Assembly (NCBI RefSeq): GCF_002157465.1
Contig: NZ_NHOC01000007.1
Span: forward strand, 1-64,000
From: Butyricicoccus porcorum
Lineage (GTDB): Bacteria; Bacillota; Clostridia; Oscillospirales; Butyricicoccaceae
DNA: 64,000 nucleotides
Direction of reading: 5' to 3'
Notes under the pieces: model-generated
What the model was told of the DNA's origin: nothing
Seen by the model: only the letters and a program-made list of their open reading frames with translations
The model's database searches: none
Translations under genes and position numbers: made by a program
Shown: one piece after another, positions 16,972 through 25,052 of the stretch
Layout of the letters: every line of letters begins with the position of its first letter
Position numbering within the stretch: position 1 is the first letter of the stretch

Positions 16972-17796
16972 TTAACCCGTTGCAAGCGCAATCTGCATGC
17001 CGCCGGACAGATAGGAAACCTGTGCACCCAGCTCGCGACGCAGGATTTCATAGGACGGCATGCCGGTGCAGTGGCAGGTGAAATAGCGCGCTGGAGTGCG
17101 TCGGAGCTCGTCGGCAATCGCACAGACAGTCTCCTCCGGTTCATGGATGCCGCGCGAGGGCTGGCACAGATGGAAACCAGAGACAACGTGTGTCATCGGG
17201 CGGCCTGCGACCTGCTGTGCCTGCTCCATGATGTTGAGGATGCCGGTGTGTGCACAGCCTGCGACCAGCAGACAGATATCGCCCTCTTCGACGATCAGGC
17301 TCTGCTCATGAGAAAAATCATCCGGCAGGCGGGAGCCGTCTGCCTGCTCCATTTGCAGGCCTGCGCAGGAGGAGGCGAGGAATCGGTGTCCGGGTGCGCC
17401 GGAAATCAGCGTCAATCCATCCCCCAGATGCGTCACACCGTCGGTGTAATGCAGGCGCGGGCTTGTTTTCAGAGACTGTTCCAGTCCGATATACCGCGTG
17501 GCGGATGACCAATGAGGGATGAAGGCATTTTTGTGCAGGTAAATCGGTGCATGGTCATTAACCTGCAAAAAAGCAGGCAGTCCGCCGCCATGGTCATAGT
17601 GCCCGTGCGACAGAAATGCGAGGTCTGCCGCGGCGATATCCACACCCAGTTCCGCCGCGTTGTGCAGGAATGTGTCATCCGGACCGAAATCGAATACAAT
17701 GCGGTGCGCCGCAGTTTCCAGATACAGCGACAGCCCGTGCCGCGATTGGATTTCCGGCGCATGCGAGGTATTTTCCAGCAGGGAAATCAGCTTCAT
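16972..17796 (-). CDS. MBL-fold metallo-hydrolase (COG1237 type)
   Basis: 274 residues from the ATG at 17796, where AGAAAGGATA precedes. It has the metallo-beta-lactamase metal motif LSHGHYDHGGG with His64, His66, Asp68 and His69, a second site in GCAHTGILNIM, and a late FTCHCTG histidine. The pattern matches the archaeal/clostridial group related to a pterin precursor synthase (7,8-dihydropterin-6-methyl-4-(ribofuranosyl)aminobenzene phosphate synthase-like). The true substrate is unknown. It sits just downstream of trpA but is separated from it by the trp terminator, so it is not part of that operon. Confidence 0.8.
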   Translation of the reverse strand: MKLISLLENTSHAPEIQSRHGLSLYLETAAHRIVFDFGPDDTFLHNAAELGVDIAAADLAFLSHGHYDHGGGLPAFLQVNDHAPIYLHKNAFIPHWSSATRYIGLEQSLKTSPRLHYTDGVTHLGDGLTLISGAPGHRFLASSCAGLQMEQADGSRLPDDFSHEQSLIVEEGDICLLVAGCAHTGILNIMEQAQQVAGRPMTHVVSGFHLCQPSRGIHEPEETVCAIADELRRTPARYFTCHCTGMPSYEILRRELGAQVSYLSGGMQIALATG

Positions 17797-17817
17797 TTTC
17801 AAATATCCTTTCTCAGT

Positions 17818-17850
17818 AAAAAAACAGTGCAGGAAGCATTCCTGCACTGT
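17818..17850 (-). terminator. terminator of the trp operon
   Basis: The 11-bp stem ACAGTGCAGGA / TCCTGCACTGT is followed by T7 on the minus strand, just after trpA. Confidence 0.88.
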
Positions 17851-17876
17851 CAGTGTATCAAATTGGAGGCGGGAAA

Positions 17877-18656
17877 TCAATCCGCGCGGCGGCAGGCGTC
17901 CTTTATGGACTTCACATATTCTGCGACCGGCTGCACGCTGTCACGACCGTATTTTGCAATCAGCTTGACAATTGCCGAGCCGACGATGGCACCGTCTGCC
18001 TGACGGCACATGGACTCCGCCTGTTCCGGCGTGGAGATGCCAAAGCCGACTGCGCACGGGATGTCGTTGACTTCCTTGACGAGTTTGACCATCGCGCCGA
18101 TGTCGGTGGTGATATTGCTTCTCGTGCCTGTGACGCCGAGCGAGGAGACACAGTACAGGAAGCCCTCTGCCTGCTCCGCAATGGCGCGGATGCGGTCATG
18201 CGAGGTCGGCGCAATCATGGAAATCTGTGCCAGACCATACTTTTTGCACAGAGGCTCGAATTCCTGCTTTTCCTCAAACGGAACATCCGGCACAATAATG
18301 CCGTTCATGCCGATTTCTGCGGCGGTTTTGAGGAATTTTTCTGCACCGTAAGAGAAGATGACATTCGCATAGGTCATGAAAACCATCGGGATGCTGACCG
18401 TCTGGCGCACACGGCGAACCATATCAAAAATCTTGTCGGTGGTCACGCCGCCGGACAGCGCGCGCAGGTTTGCGTCCTGAATGACCGGGCCTTCGGCGGT
18501 CGGATCAGAGAACGGGATACCCAGCTCAATCAGATCTGCTCCTGCGTCTGCAATGGCGGAAATGAGTTTTTCTGTGGTCTCCAAATCGGGATCTCCACAG
18601 GTCAGAAACGGGATAAACGCCTTGCCATTTGCAAAGGCATCTGCAATTTTAGTCAT
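17877..18656 (-). CDS. trpA: tryptophan synthase alpha chain
   Basis: 259 residues from the ATG at 18656. It cleaves indole-3-glycerol phosphate to indole and glyceraldehyde 3-phosphate and channels indole to TrpB. The catalytic glutamate and aspartate lie in [16 protein letters not shown], and the phosphate site is GFGISTPEQ. Length is normal. The start codon overlaps the end of trpB by 8 bases, so the two are translationally coupled. Last gene of the seven-gene trp operon. Confidence 0.95.
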   Translation of the reverse strand: MTKIADAFANGKAFIPFLTCGDPDLETTEKLISAIADAGADLIELGIPFSDPTAEGPVIQDANLRALSGGVTTDKIFDMVRRVRQTVSIPMVFMTYANVIFSYGAEKFLKTAAEIGMNGIIVPDVPFEEKQEFEPLCKKYGLAQISMIAPTSHDRIRAIAEQAEGFLYCVSSLGVTGTRSNITTDIGAMVKLVKEVNDIPCAVGFGISTPEQAESMCRQADGAIVGSAIVKLIAKYGRDSVQPVAEYVKSIKDACRRAD

Positions 18657-19833
18657 GGAGATCCTCCCCTCTGTAGCGGGCAATGGCAGCGACATCCTTG
18701 TCGCCGCGGCCGGAGACGTTGATTACAATAATCTGATCAGGCGACATAGTCGGTGCGAGCTTGCACGCATAAGAAATGGCATGTGCGGACTCGATAGCCG
18801 GAATGATACCCTCGGTGCGGGACAGGTACTCGAATGCCTGAACCGCTTCTTCATCGGTGACAGGGACATACTTGGCACGGCCGGAATCGAACAGCATCGC
18901 GTGCTCCGGGCCGATGCCCGGATAGTCCAGACCGGCAGAAATGGAGTAAACCGGTGCAATCTGACCGTATTCATCCTGACAGAAGTAGGATTTCATACCG
19001 TGGAAAATGCCGAGGCGTCCGGTGGACAGCGTTGCGGCGGTTTCCTTTGTATTGATGCCGCGGCCTGCGGCCTCACAGCCGATCAGCTGTACCTCAGGAT
19101 CGTCAATAAAGTTGTAAAACGCGCCGATGGCATTGGAACCGCCGCCGACACAGGCGATAACCGCATTCGGCAGGCGGCCTTCACGCTCCAGCATTTCCTG
19201 CTTGATTTCCTTCGAGATTACCGACTGGAAATCACGGACAATCGTCGGGAACGGATGTGGACCCATGACCGACCCGAGGACATAGTGCGTGTCGTCGATG
19301 CGGCTGACCCACTCGCGGAAGGTCTCGGAAACGGCGTCCTTGAGCGTCGCTGTGCCGCTGTCGACCGGGTGTACCTTGGTGCCCAGCAGCTTCATGCGGT
19401 AGACATTGAGCGCCTGACGCTCGGTGTCGAGACGGCCCATATAGACCTCGCATTCCAGGCCGAGCAGTGCGGCTGCAGTTGCGGTGGCAACGCCATGCTG
19501 ACCTGCGCCGGTCTCCGCGATGACGCGTGTCTTGCCCATTTTCTTTGCGAGCAGGCACTGTGCGAGTGCGTTGTTGATTTTGTGTGAGCCGGTGTGGTTG
19601 AGATCCTCACGCTTGAGATAAATCTTTGCACCGCCGAGGTCTTTGGTCATTTTCTCGGCATAGTACAGCAGGGAGGGGCGGCCGACATAGTTCCTCATCA
19701 GTTCGTCCAGCTCTGCGTTGAATTCCGGATCGTCTTTATAGCGGTTGTACGCTTCTTCCAGTTCATGAATGGCATTCATCAGGGTTTCGGGGATGTATTG
19801 TCCGCCGTGAATGCCGAATCTTCCGTTAGACAT
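18649..19833 (-). CDS. trpB: tryptophan synthase beta chain
   Basis: 394 residues. PLP enzyme joining indole and serine to make tryptophan. The PLP lysine is Lys85 in [11 protein letters not shown], the catalytic glutamate is in AETGAGQHG, and the phosphate-binding loop is GGGSNAIG. Length and the [14 protein letters not shown] start fit the classical TrpB1 type. It begins 3 bases after trpF and overlaps trpA. Confidence 0.97.
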   Translation of the reverse strand: MSNGRFGIHGGQYIPETLMNAIHELEEAYNRYKDDPEFNAELDELMRNYVGRPSLLYYAEKMTKDLGGAKIYLKREDLNHTGSHKINNALAQCLLAKKMGKTRVIAETGAGQHGVATATAAALLGLECEVYMGRLDTERQALNVYRMKLLGTKVHPVDSGTATLKDAVSETFREWVSRIDDTHYVLGSVMGPHPFPTIVRDFQSVISKEIKQEMLEREGRLPNAVIACVGGGSNAIGAFYNFIDDPEVQLIGCEAAGRGINTKETAATLSTGRLGIFHGMKSYFCQDEYGQIAPVYSISAGLDYPGIGPEHAMLFDSGRAKYVPVTDEEAVQAFEYLSRTEGIIPAIESAHAISYACKLAPTMSPDQIIVINVSGRGDKDVAAIARYRGEDLHD

Positions 19834-19835
19834 GT

Positions 19836-20432
19836 TTAGAAACTCCTTATTTGTTCGATCAGCGCGCGGATTTTGTCAGCGTCTTTGACGCCGTCCGTTT
19901 CCGCGCCGCTGGAAATGTCCATGACATACGGCTGCATCTTTGCCGCATCACTGAGATTATCTGCCCGCAGTCCGCCTGCGAGTGCGAATGGTCTGCCGAT
20001 ATCGCGCACAAGCGTCCAGTCAAACACTTCGCCGGTGCCATATCCGTTGTCCAGCAGCACGAGATCTGCGCTGCTGTGGCGTGCCGCGTCCAGATCAGCC
20101 TGTGACCGAATGCGGAATGCCTTCCAGACTGGCTTTCCGGTGCGCGCCTGCAATTTTTGGACAAAGGCATCGTCCTCCTGTCCGTGCAGCTGGATGATGT
20201 CCACTGTGTGGCTGTTCAGCAGTGCGGCGTTGTACGCGAGCGGTTGGTTGACGGTCACGCCGACCGCCGGGATTTCAGGGGACAGGTCTGTCCGGAGCAG
20301 CCATGCCTGTTCCGGGGTCAGGCTTCGATGGCTTTTGGGAAAGTTGATGACAAAGCCGATGTAATCCGGGCGGTATTGATTGACCACTTGAATGTCTTCC
20401 GGGCGTTTGAGCCCGCAGATTTTTACTTTCAT
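19836..20432 (-). CDS. trpF: phosphoribosylanthranilate isomerase
   Basis: 198 residues. Amadori rearrangement of phosphoribosylanthranilate. The TIM barrel starts with [12 protein letters not shown] (catalytic Cys6), and the catalytic aspartate lies in [20 protein letters not shown] is the phosphate site. The gene is separate, not fused to trpC as in enterics. It lies 4 bases from trpC and 2 from trpB in the operon. Confidence 0.93.
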   Translation of the reverse strand: MKVKICGLKRPEDIQVVNQYRPDYIGFVINFPKSHRSLTPEQAWLLRTDLSPEIPAVGVTVNQPLAYNAALLNSHTVDIIQLHGQEDDAFVQKLQARTGKPVWKAFRIRSQADLDAARHSSADLVLLDNGYGTGEVFDWTLVRDIGRPFALAGGLRADNLSDAAKMQPYVMDISSGAETDGVKDADKIRALIEQIRSF

Positions 20433-20436
20433 CGGA

Positions 20437-21219
20437 TTACCCCCGCATCTGTGCCAGCAGAGCAGCTTTATCCGGGGCGCGCATCAGGACTTCACCCATC
20501 AGCACGGCGTCCGCGCCGATGCTGCGCAGAGCGGCGACATCAGCCGCGTTTTTGACGCCGGATTCCGCGACATATACGCAGTCCGCCGGGATCAGGTCGC
20601 GCAGGCGTGCGGCGTTGGAAAAGTCGACAGAAAAATCCTTCAGATTTCGGTTGTTGACGCCGATGAGTCGGGCACCGGCCTCAACTGCGGAACGGATTTC
20701 CGCTTCGTCATGTGTTTCCACGAGAGCGGACAGGCCGAGCTTTTCGCAAATTTCCAGATGGTGCGCGATGGTCTGTGTGTCCAGAAGCGCACAGATGAGC
20801 AGGACGGCGTCCGCACCCATCAGCTTTGCCTGATAAATCTGGTATTCGTCTACCGTAAAATCCTTCCGAATCATCGGTGTGTTCACGCGGCTGCGGATAT
20901 CGGTGAAGATTCTGTCGCTGCCGAGGAACCATTTCGGCTCAGTGAGACAGGAGATGCAGTCCGCGCCTGCCTGCTCATATTCTGCGGCAATGTCCAGATA
21001 GGGGAACGATTTTGAAATAATGCCCTTGGACGGAGAGGCTTTCTTAACCTCACAGATAAAGGAAAGGCCGTCGCCGCGCAGCGCTCGTTCAAAGCAAAAC
21101 GGCGGGCGGGAAGGAGCCGCACCGTCTGCGCACAGATGTTGCAGCGCATCGAGAGAAGTTTTTTCTTTGTCAGCCGCGACGCGCACGCGGGCATAATCGG
21201 CAAGTTGATCTAAAATCAT
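20437..21219 (-). CDS. trpC: indole-3-glycerol phosphate synthase
   Basis: 260 residues. It closes the indole ring from carboxyphenylaminodeoxyribulose phosphate. The substrate motif FICEVKKASPSKGII is near residue 52, followed by IRKDFTVDEYQIYQA, IGVNNRNLKDF and VAESGVKNAADV, all family hallmarks. Length is normal for a monofunctional enzyme. It lies between trpD and trpF in the operon. Confidence 0.96.
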   Translation of the reverse strand: MILDQLADYARVRVAADKEKTSLDALQHLCADGAAPSRPPFCFERALRGDGLSFICEVKKASPSKGIISKSFPYLDIAAEYEQAGADCISCLTEPKWFLGSDRIFTDIRSRVNTPMIRKDFTVDEYQIYQAKLMGADAVLLICALLDTQTIAHHLEICEKLGLSALVETHDEAEIRSAVEAGARLIGVNNRNLKDFSVDFSNAARLRDLIPADCVYVAESGVKNAADVAALRSIGADAVLMGEVLMRAPDKAALLAQMRG

Positions 21220-21260
21220 GATTTTCTACCTTATCATATTATACTTGCAACGCGATATAC

Positions 21261-22283
21261 TCAGGCATTGGAAACGGCAATATATGCGTTCAGCGTTTCC
21301 ATTGCCTTGCCGGAGTCGATCATCTCCGCCGCCAGCTTGATGCCATCGGCAATCGAAGCTGCCTTGCCGCTGATGTAAAGGGCAGCGCCTGCGTTCATCA
21401 GGACGATATCACGCTTTGCGCCGCGCTCCGTGCCGGACAGGATTGCGCGGGTGATCTGTGCATTTTCTTCCGCACTGCCACCGGTGATATCGCTCTTCTG
21501 TGCGCGGGACAGGCCGAAGTCCTCCGGTTGGATGGTGTAGGTCTTGTATTCACCGCCGCCAAAGTCGCAGACTGTCGTCGGTGCGCTGATAGAGATTTCA
21601 TCCATGCGATCCTGACCATAGACAACCAGGCCGCGCTTGACACCCAGATTGGTGAGCACGCGTGCCATCGGCTCAACCAGATACTCGTCATAGACACCGA
21701 GCAGCTGGTAGCACGGGCTGGCCGGATTGGTGATCGGCCCGAGAATATTGAATACGGTGCGGATGCCCAGCTCCCTGCGGATTGCACCGACATACTTCAT
21801 GGAAGTGTGATATTTCTGTGCGAAGAAGAAGCAGATACCTGCGGTTTTCAGTTCTTCCACACATTTTTCCGGGGACTGGTCGATATTGACGCCCAGTGCT
21901 TCCAGACAGTCCGCTGCGCCGGATTTCGAGGAAGCGGCGCGATTGCCGTGCTTTGCAACCGGCTGGCCGGCTGCTGCGATGACGAGTGCAGCAGAGGAGG
22001 AAATATTGAACGAGTTGGAGCGGTCGCCGCCGGTTCCGACAATTTCCAGGCATTCAATGTCACCGGTATCGACCATCAGCGCATGGCTGCGCATTGCAGC
22101 GGCACAGCCGGAGATTTCATCGACGGTTTCTGCCTTGGCGCTCTTGGTGGACAATGCCGCGAGAAATGCAGCATTCTGTGTGGGCGAGGTTTCGCCGCTC
22201 ATAATTTCATTCATGACCTGATATGCTTCGTCATAGGTCAGATCTTCCTTCATAACGATTTTTTCAATTGCTTCTTTAATCAT
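21261..22283 (-). CDS. trpD: anthranilate phosphoribosyltransferase
   Basis: 340 residues from the ATG at 22283, with AAAGGAGCG upstream. It adds phosphoribose to anthranilate. Motifs are [15 protein letters not shown] for [19 protein letters not shown], and the helical N-terminal segment [19 protein letters not shown]. Monofunctional. The glutamine amidotransferase part is a separate trpG just upstream. Confidence 0.96.
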   Translation of the reverse strand: MIKEAIEKIVMKEDLTYDEAYQVMNEIMSGETSPTQNAAFLAALSTKSAKAETVDEISGCAAAMRSHALMVDTGDIECLEIVGTGGDRSNSFNISSSAALVIAAAGQPVAKHGNRAASSKSGAADCLEALGVNIDQSPEKCVEELKTAGICFFFAQKYHTSMKYVGAIRRELGIRTVFNILGPITNPASPCYQLLGVYDEYLVEPMARVLTNLGVKRGLVVYGQDRMDEISISAPTTVCDFGGGEYKTYTIQPEDFGLSRAQKSDITGGSAEENAQITRAILSGTERGAKRDIVLMNAGAALYISGKAASIADGIKLAAEMIDSGKAMETLNAYIAVSNA

Positions 22284-22319
22284 GGTAAACGCTCCTTTTT
22301 CCGATCCATACACGCATGC

Positions 22320-22880
22320 TCACAGAGCAAGAAAATTCTTCAGGATAACGGCGCCGTCCGGCGTCAGAATGGATTCCGGATGGAATTGCAGGCCGTATAC
22401 CTGCTTATCACGGTTCATGACTGCCATGACCTCGCCCACGCTGTCAGCGGAAACAACGGTCAGAGCATCCGGCAGGTCGGTGCCGATGAGGGAATGGTAA
22501 CGTGCGACCGGAATGTGATCGGGCAGCCCGTCAAACAGGGGGCATGCGGGATCGAGTGAAACGACGCTCTGCTTGCCGTGCATCAGACGGCGCGCATGGG
22601 TGACAGTACCGCCGAAGGTCTCACAGATGGCCTGATGACCGAGGCATACGCCGAGCATCGGGATTTTTCCGGCAAATTCGCGGATCACATCTTCGCAGAT
22701 ACCGGCGTCACAGGGACGACCCGGGCCGGGCGAGAGGATGATATGTGACGGCGCGAGTGCACGGATTTCATCTAATGTAATCGCATTGTTGCGTACAACG
22801 AGGATATCCGGCTCGATTGCGCCGCACATCTGGTACAGATTATAGGAAAAGCTGTCGTAGTTATCAATCAGTAAAAGCAT
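22320..22880 (-). CDS. trpG: anthranilate synthase component II (glutamine amidotransferase)
   Basis: 186 residues. It releases ammonia from glutamine for TrpE. The class I amidotransferase triad is visible: Cys79 in GVCLGHQAI, His167 and Glu169 in LQFHPESILTP. In many Firmicutes the same subunit serves folate synthesis (PabA). No pab genes are in the window, and its place between trpE and trpD makes tryptophan its main role. Confidence 0.94.
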   Translation of the reverse strand: MLLLIDNYDSFSYNLYQMCGAIEPDILVVRNNAITLDEIRALAPSHIILSPGPGRPCDAGICEDVIREFAGKIPMLGVCLGHQAICETFGGTVTHARRLMHGKQSVVSLDPACPLFDGLPDHIPVARYHSLIGTDLPDALTVVSADSVGEVMAVMNRDKQVYGLQFHPESILTPDGAVILKNFLAL

Positions 22881-22894
22881 GCTGCATCCCCCTC

Positions 22895-24364
22895 TCAGTC
22901 CGCATCAACTTCTGCGGCGCGCTCGATGGCGGAGATGACCGCGCCTGCCTTGTTCTGTGATTCCATGTATTCGTTTTCCGGTACGGAGTCGGCGACAATG
23001 CCGCCGCCCGCCTGTACGGTAACACGGCCGTTTTTCTTGACTGCCATGCGGATGGCAATGCAGGTGTCCATGTTGCCGGTGAAATCGACATAGCCGAGTG
23101 CGCCGCCATATACGCCGCGTGCGCACGGCTCCAGATCCTCGATGATCTCACAGGCGCGGATCTTGGGTGCGCCGGACAGAGTTCCGGCAGGGAGCAGGGT
23201 GGAGATGGCGTCAAAGGCGTCAAACTCCGGTTTGATATCGCCTTCAACCACGGAAGTGATGTGCATGATGCGTGAATAGCGGTGGATCATCTGATAATCG
23301 GTGACCTCGACCGAGCCAAATTCAGACAGGCGGCCGATGTCGTTTCTGCCGAGATCGACGAGCATATTGTGCTCGGCAAGCTCCTTCTCATCCGATAGCA
23401 GGTCAGCTTCCAGCGCCTGATCCTCGGCCTGTGTTGCACCGCGCGGGCGGGAGCCGGCGACCGGGAAGGTGGCGAGACGGCCGTTGCGCAGGCGGACAAG
23501 TGTTTCCGGAGAGGTGCTCATCAGTTCAATGTCGTTCTGATGCAGGTAAACCATGTACGGCGACGGGTTAGTGGTGCGCAGGACGCGGTAGGCATCGAGC
23601 AGGCTGTCGGTATACGGCGTTTCAAACCGGCGTGAAAGGACTGCCTGGAAGATATCGCCGTCTACAATATATTGCTTGGTTTTGTTTACAATGTCACAGT
23701 ACTCTTCCTTTGTTACATTGCAGGTGAAGTTCGGCTTGCAGTGGCTGCGCGTGACGGGCAGCGGCATCGGCTCGCGGATCAGACGGATGATTTTTTCGAT
23801 TTCCGCGCGTGCAGTGCCGTAATTCTCCAGCATATCGTCCGTCCGCATGTTGACAATGACGTCGATTTTCTGCGACAGGTGGTCATAGGCGATGACCTTG
23901 TCGAACAGCATCAGGTCGAAGTCATCGACATCGCTCGAGCGCAGGTTCAGGGTCGGTTCGGCATAGCCGATCATGCGGTAGGCGTAGTAGCCGACCAGAC
24001 CGCCGGTGAACGGCGGGAAGCCCTCAATGCGGGGCGCCTTGTATTGTGCCATCAGTGTGCGCAGCACTTCATTCGGGGTGTCGGTCGTGACGGTCTCCGT
24101 GGGGCGTCCGTCGGTGTACTCTGTCGTGACGACATGATCCTTGCAGGTTACGTGCACAATCGGATCGAAGCCGAGGAACGAATACCGGCCCCAGCGCTCG
24201 CCGCCCTCGACGCTTTCCAGCAGGAAATAGCGGTCGGAGACCTGTGCGATTTTGCGCAGCAGCGCAATCGGCGTCGTGATATCCGCATAAATTTCGCGGC
24301 ACAGCGGAATTGTGGAATAATCGGCTGCATAAGCCTGAATTTCTGAAGCAGTTGGTTTCAGCAT
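22895..24364 (-). CDS. trpE: anthranilate synthase component I
   Basis: 489 residues from the ATG at 24364, with AGGAAG upstream. It converts chorismate to anthranilate using ammonia from TrpG. The chorismate-binding domain fills the C-terminal part: GDIFQAVLSRRF, TSPETLVRLRNG, PAGTLSGAPKIRACE and YGGALGYVDFTGNMD. An N-terminal segment around LLESVEGGERWGRYSF carries the tryptophan feedback site of the family. First structural gene of the operon, directly after the T-box leader. Confidence 0.96.
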   Translation of the reverse strand: MLKPTASEIQAYAADYSTIPLCREIYADITTPIALLRKIAQVSDRYFLLESVEGGERWGRYSFLGFDPIVHVTCKDHVVTTEYTDGRPTETVTTDTPNEVLRTLMAQYKAPRIEGFPPFTGGLVGYYAYRMIGYAEPTLNLRSSDVDDFDLMLFDKVIAYDHLSQKIDVIVNMRTDDMLENYGTARAEIEKIIRLIREPMPLPVTRSHCKPNFTCNVTKEEYCDIVNKTKQYIVDGDIFQAVLSRRFETPYTDSLLDAYRVLRTTNPSPYMVYLHQNDIELMSTSPETLVRLRNGRLATFPVAGSRPRGATQAEDQALEADLLSDEKELAEHNMLVDLGRNDIGRLSEFGSVEVTDYQMIHRYSRIMHITSVVEGDIKPEFDAFDAISTLLPAGTLSGAPKIRACEIIEDLEPCARGVYGGALGYVDFTGNMDTCIAIRMAVKKNGRVTVQAGGGIVADSVPENEYMESQNKAGAVISAIERAAEVDAD

Positions 24365-24399
24365 GGAGAATCTTCCTTTCTTACGATTTGCGGCGGGAA

Positions 24400-24694
24400 G
24401 GGCAACAAAAAAAGCCTTCATCCCGAGTTTGTTCCAAACTCAAGGGACAAAAGCCAAAGCCTCTGCGGTGCCACCCTGTATTGCCGATCCGAAAGGAATC
24501 GACCACTCGCCGCACACCATCATGTGCGTTCCGATATAACGGTCGGAGACCGTCAGCGCCTACTGGCCGAAGCGTTCAGGCTGCCCTCACGAGTCCATTC
24601 CGCGATCTGTGCGCCGCCGCAATCCCACCACCTGCGGCTCTCTGCATGCGTATCTCGAAAGCGTACTTCTCTCGTTCAACGGTTTTACTTTATT
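24400..24694 (-). promoter_or_regulatory. tryptophan T-box riboswitch with terminator
   Basis: Leader of the trp operon, read on the minus strand. The T-box sequence AGGGTGGCACCGCAGAGG lies at 24460-24477 and pairs with the acceptor end of uncharged tRNA. Upstream is a long stem I with specifier region GAATGGACTC (24593-24602), where TGG reads Trp. Downstream, GTCCC...GAGTTTG-GAA-CAAACTC-GGGAT forms a terminator followed by T7 (24407-24455). When tRNA-Trp is uncharged, the antiterminator should form and trpEGDCFBA be transcribed. Confidence 0.93.
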
Positions 24695-24700
24695 GCATTA

Positions 24701-24729
24701 AAGATATCACAGAATTGCGACATTGTCAA
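24701..24729 (-). promoter_or_regulatory. promoter of the trp operon
   Basis: Consensus TTGACA, a 17-base spacer and TATCTT on the minus strand. Transcription would start at the 5' edge of the T-box leader. Confidence 0.8.
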
Positions 24730-24897
24730 CAGGGAATTGAAAAAACGGTGTTACCAGAAAAAACCTAATCTTGAAAAAGTGAGGGCAATATGCACAAAAC
24801 GAATTTTTTTACCGAGAAAATCTGACGAAAATCTGTAAAAATATGTTGGAGAATTTGGCAATGCGTTATAAAATGGGGGATGTAAGGCAGGTTTTAG

Positions 24898-24925
24898 TTG
24901 AAAACATTTCAAATCATGGTATAAT
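24898..24925 (+). promoter_or_regulatory. promoter of glgP
   Basis: TTGAAA, a 16-base spacer and perfect TATAAT. It leaves a leader of about 120 nucleotides before glgP. Confidence 0.72.
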
Positions 24926-24931
24926 ATTCAT

Positions 24932-25040
24932 ATCTCAGATAGGGTCTTGCCGGATTGGGCAGAGGAAGCATGACAGTACGACGGCGTAAACCGCTGCGTA
25001 TGCCTCCGGCGGAGCCTGTTGCTTACGATCAGAAAGGTGG
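24932..25040 (+). other. structured 5' leader of glgP, no known class
   Basis: The leader can fold: AAGCATGACAG (24967-24977) pairs with CTGTTGCTT further on (about 25016-25024), enclosing a GC-rich arm around GGCGTAAACCGCTGCG and GCCTCCGGCGGAGCC. No terminator-like T run follows. I could not match it to a riboswitch class I know. It may simply be a stabilising UTR for a highly expressed gene. Confidence 0.4.
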
Positions 25041-25052
25041 TATATTCACACG

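Noticed and set aside
24932-25040. glgP leader as a known riboswitch (ZTP, THF, Moco or glycine)
   Set aside because: Some GC arms look superficially similar, but the conserved core nucleotides of those classes are absent as far as I can see by eye.
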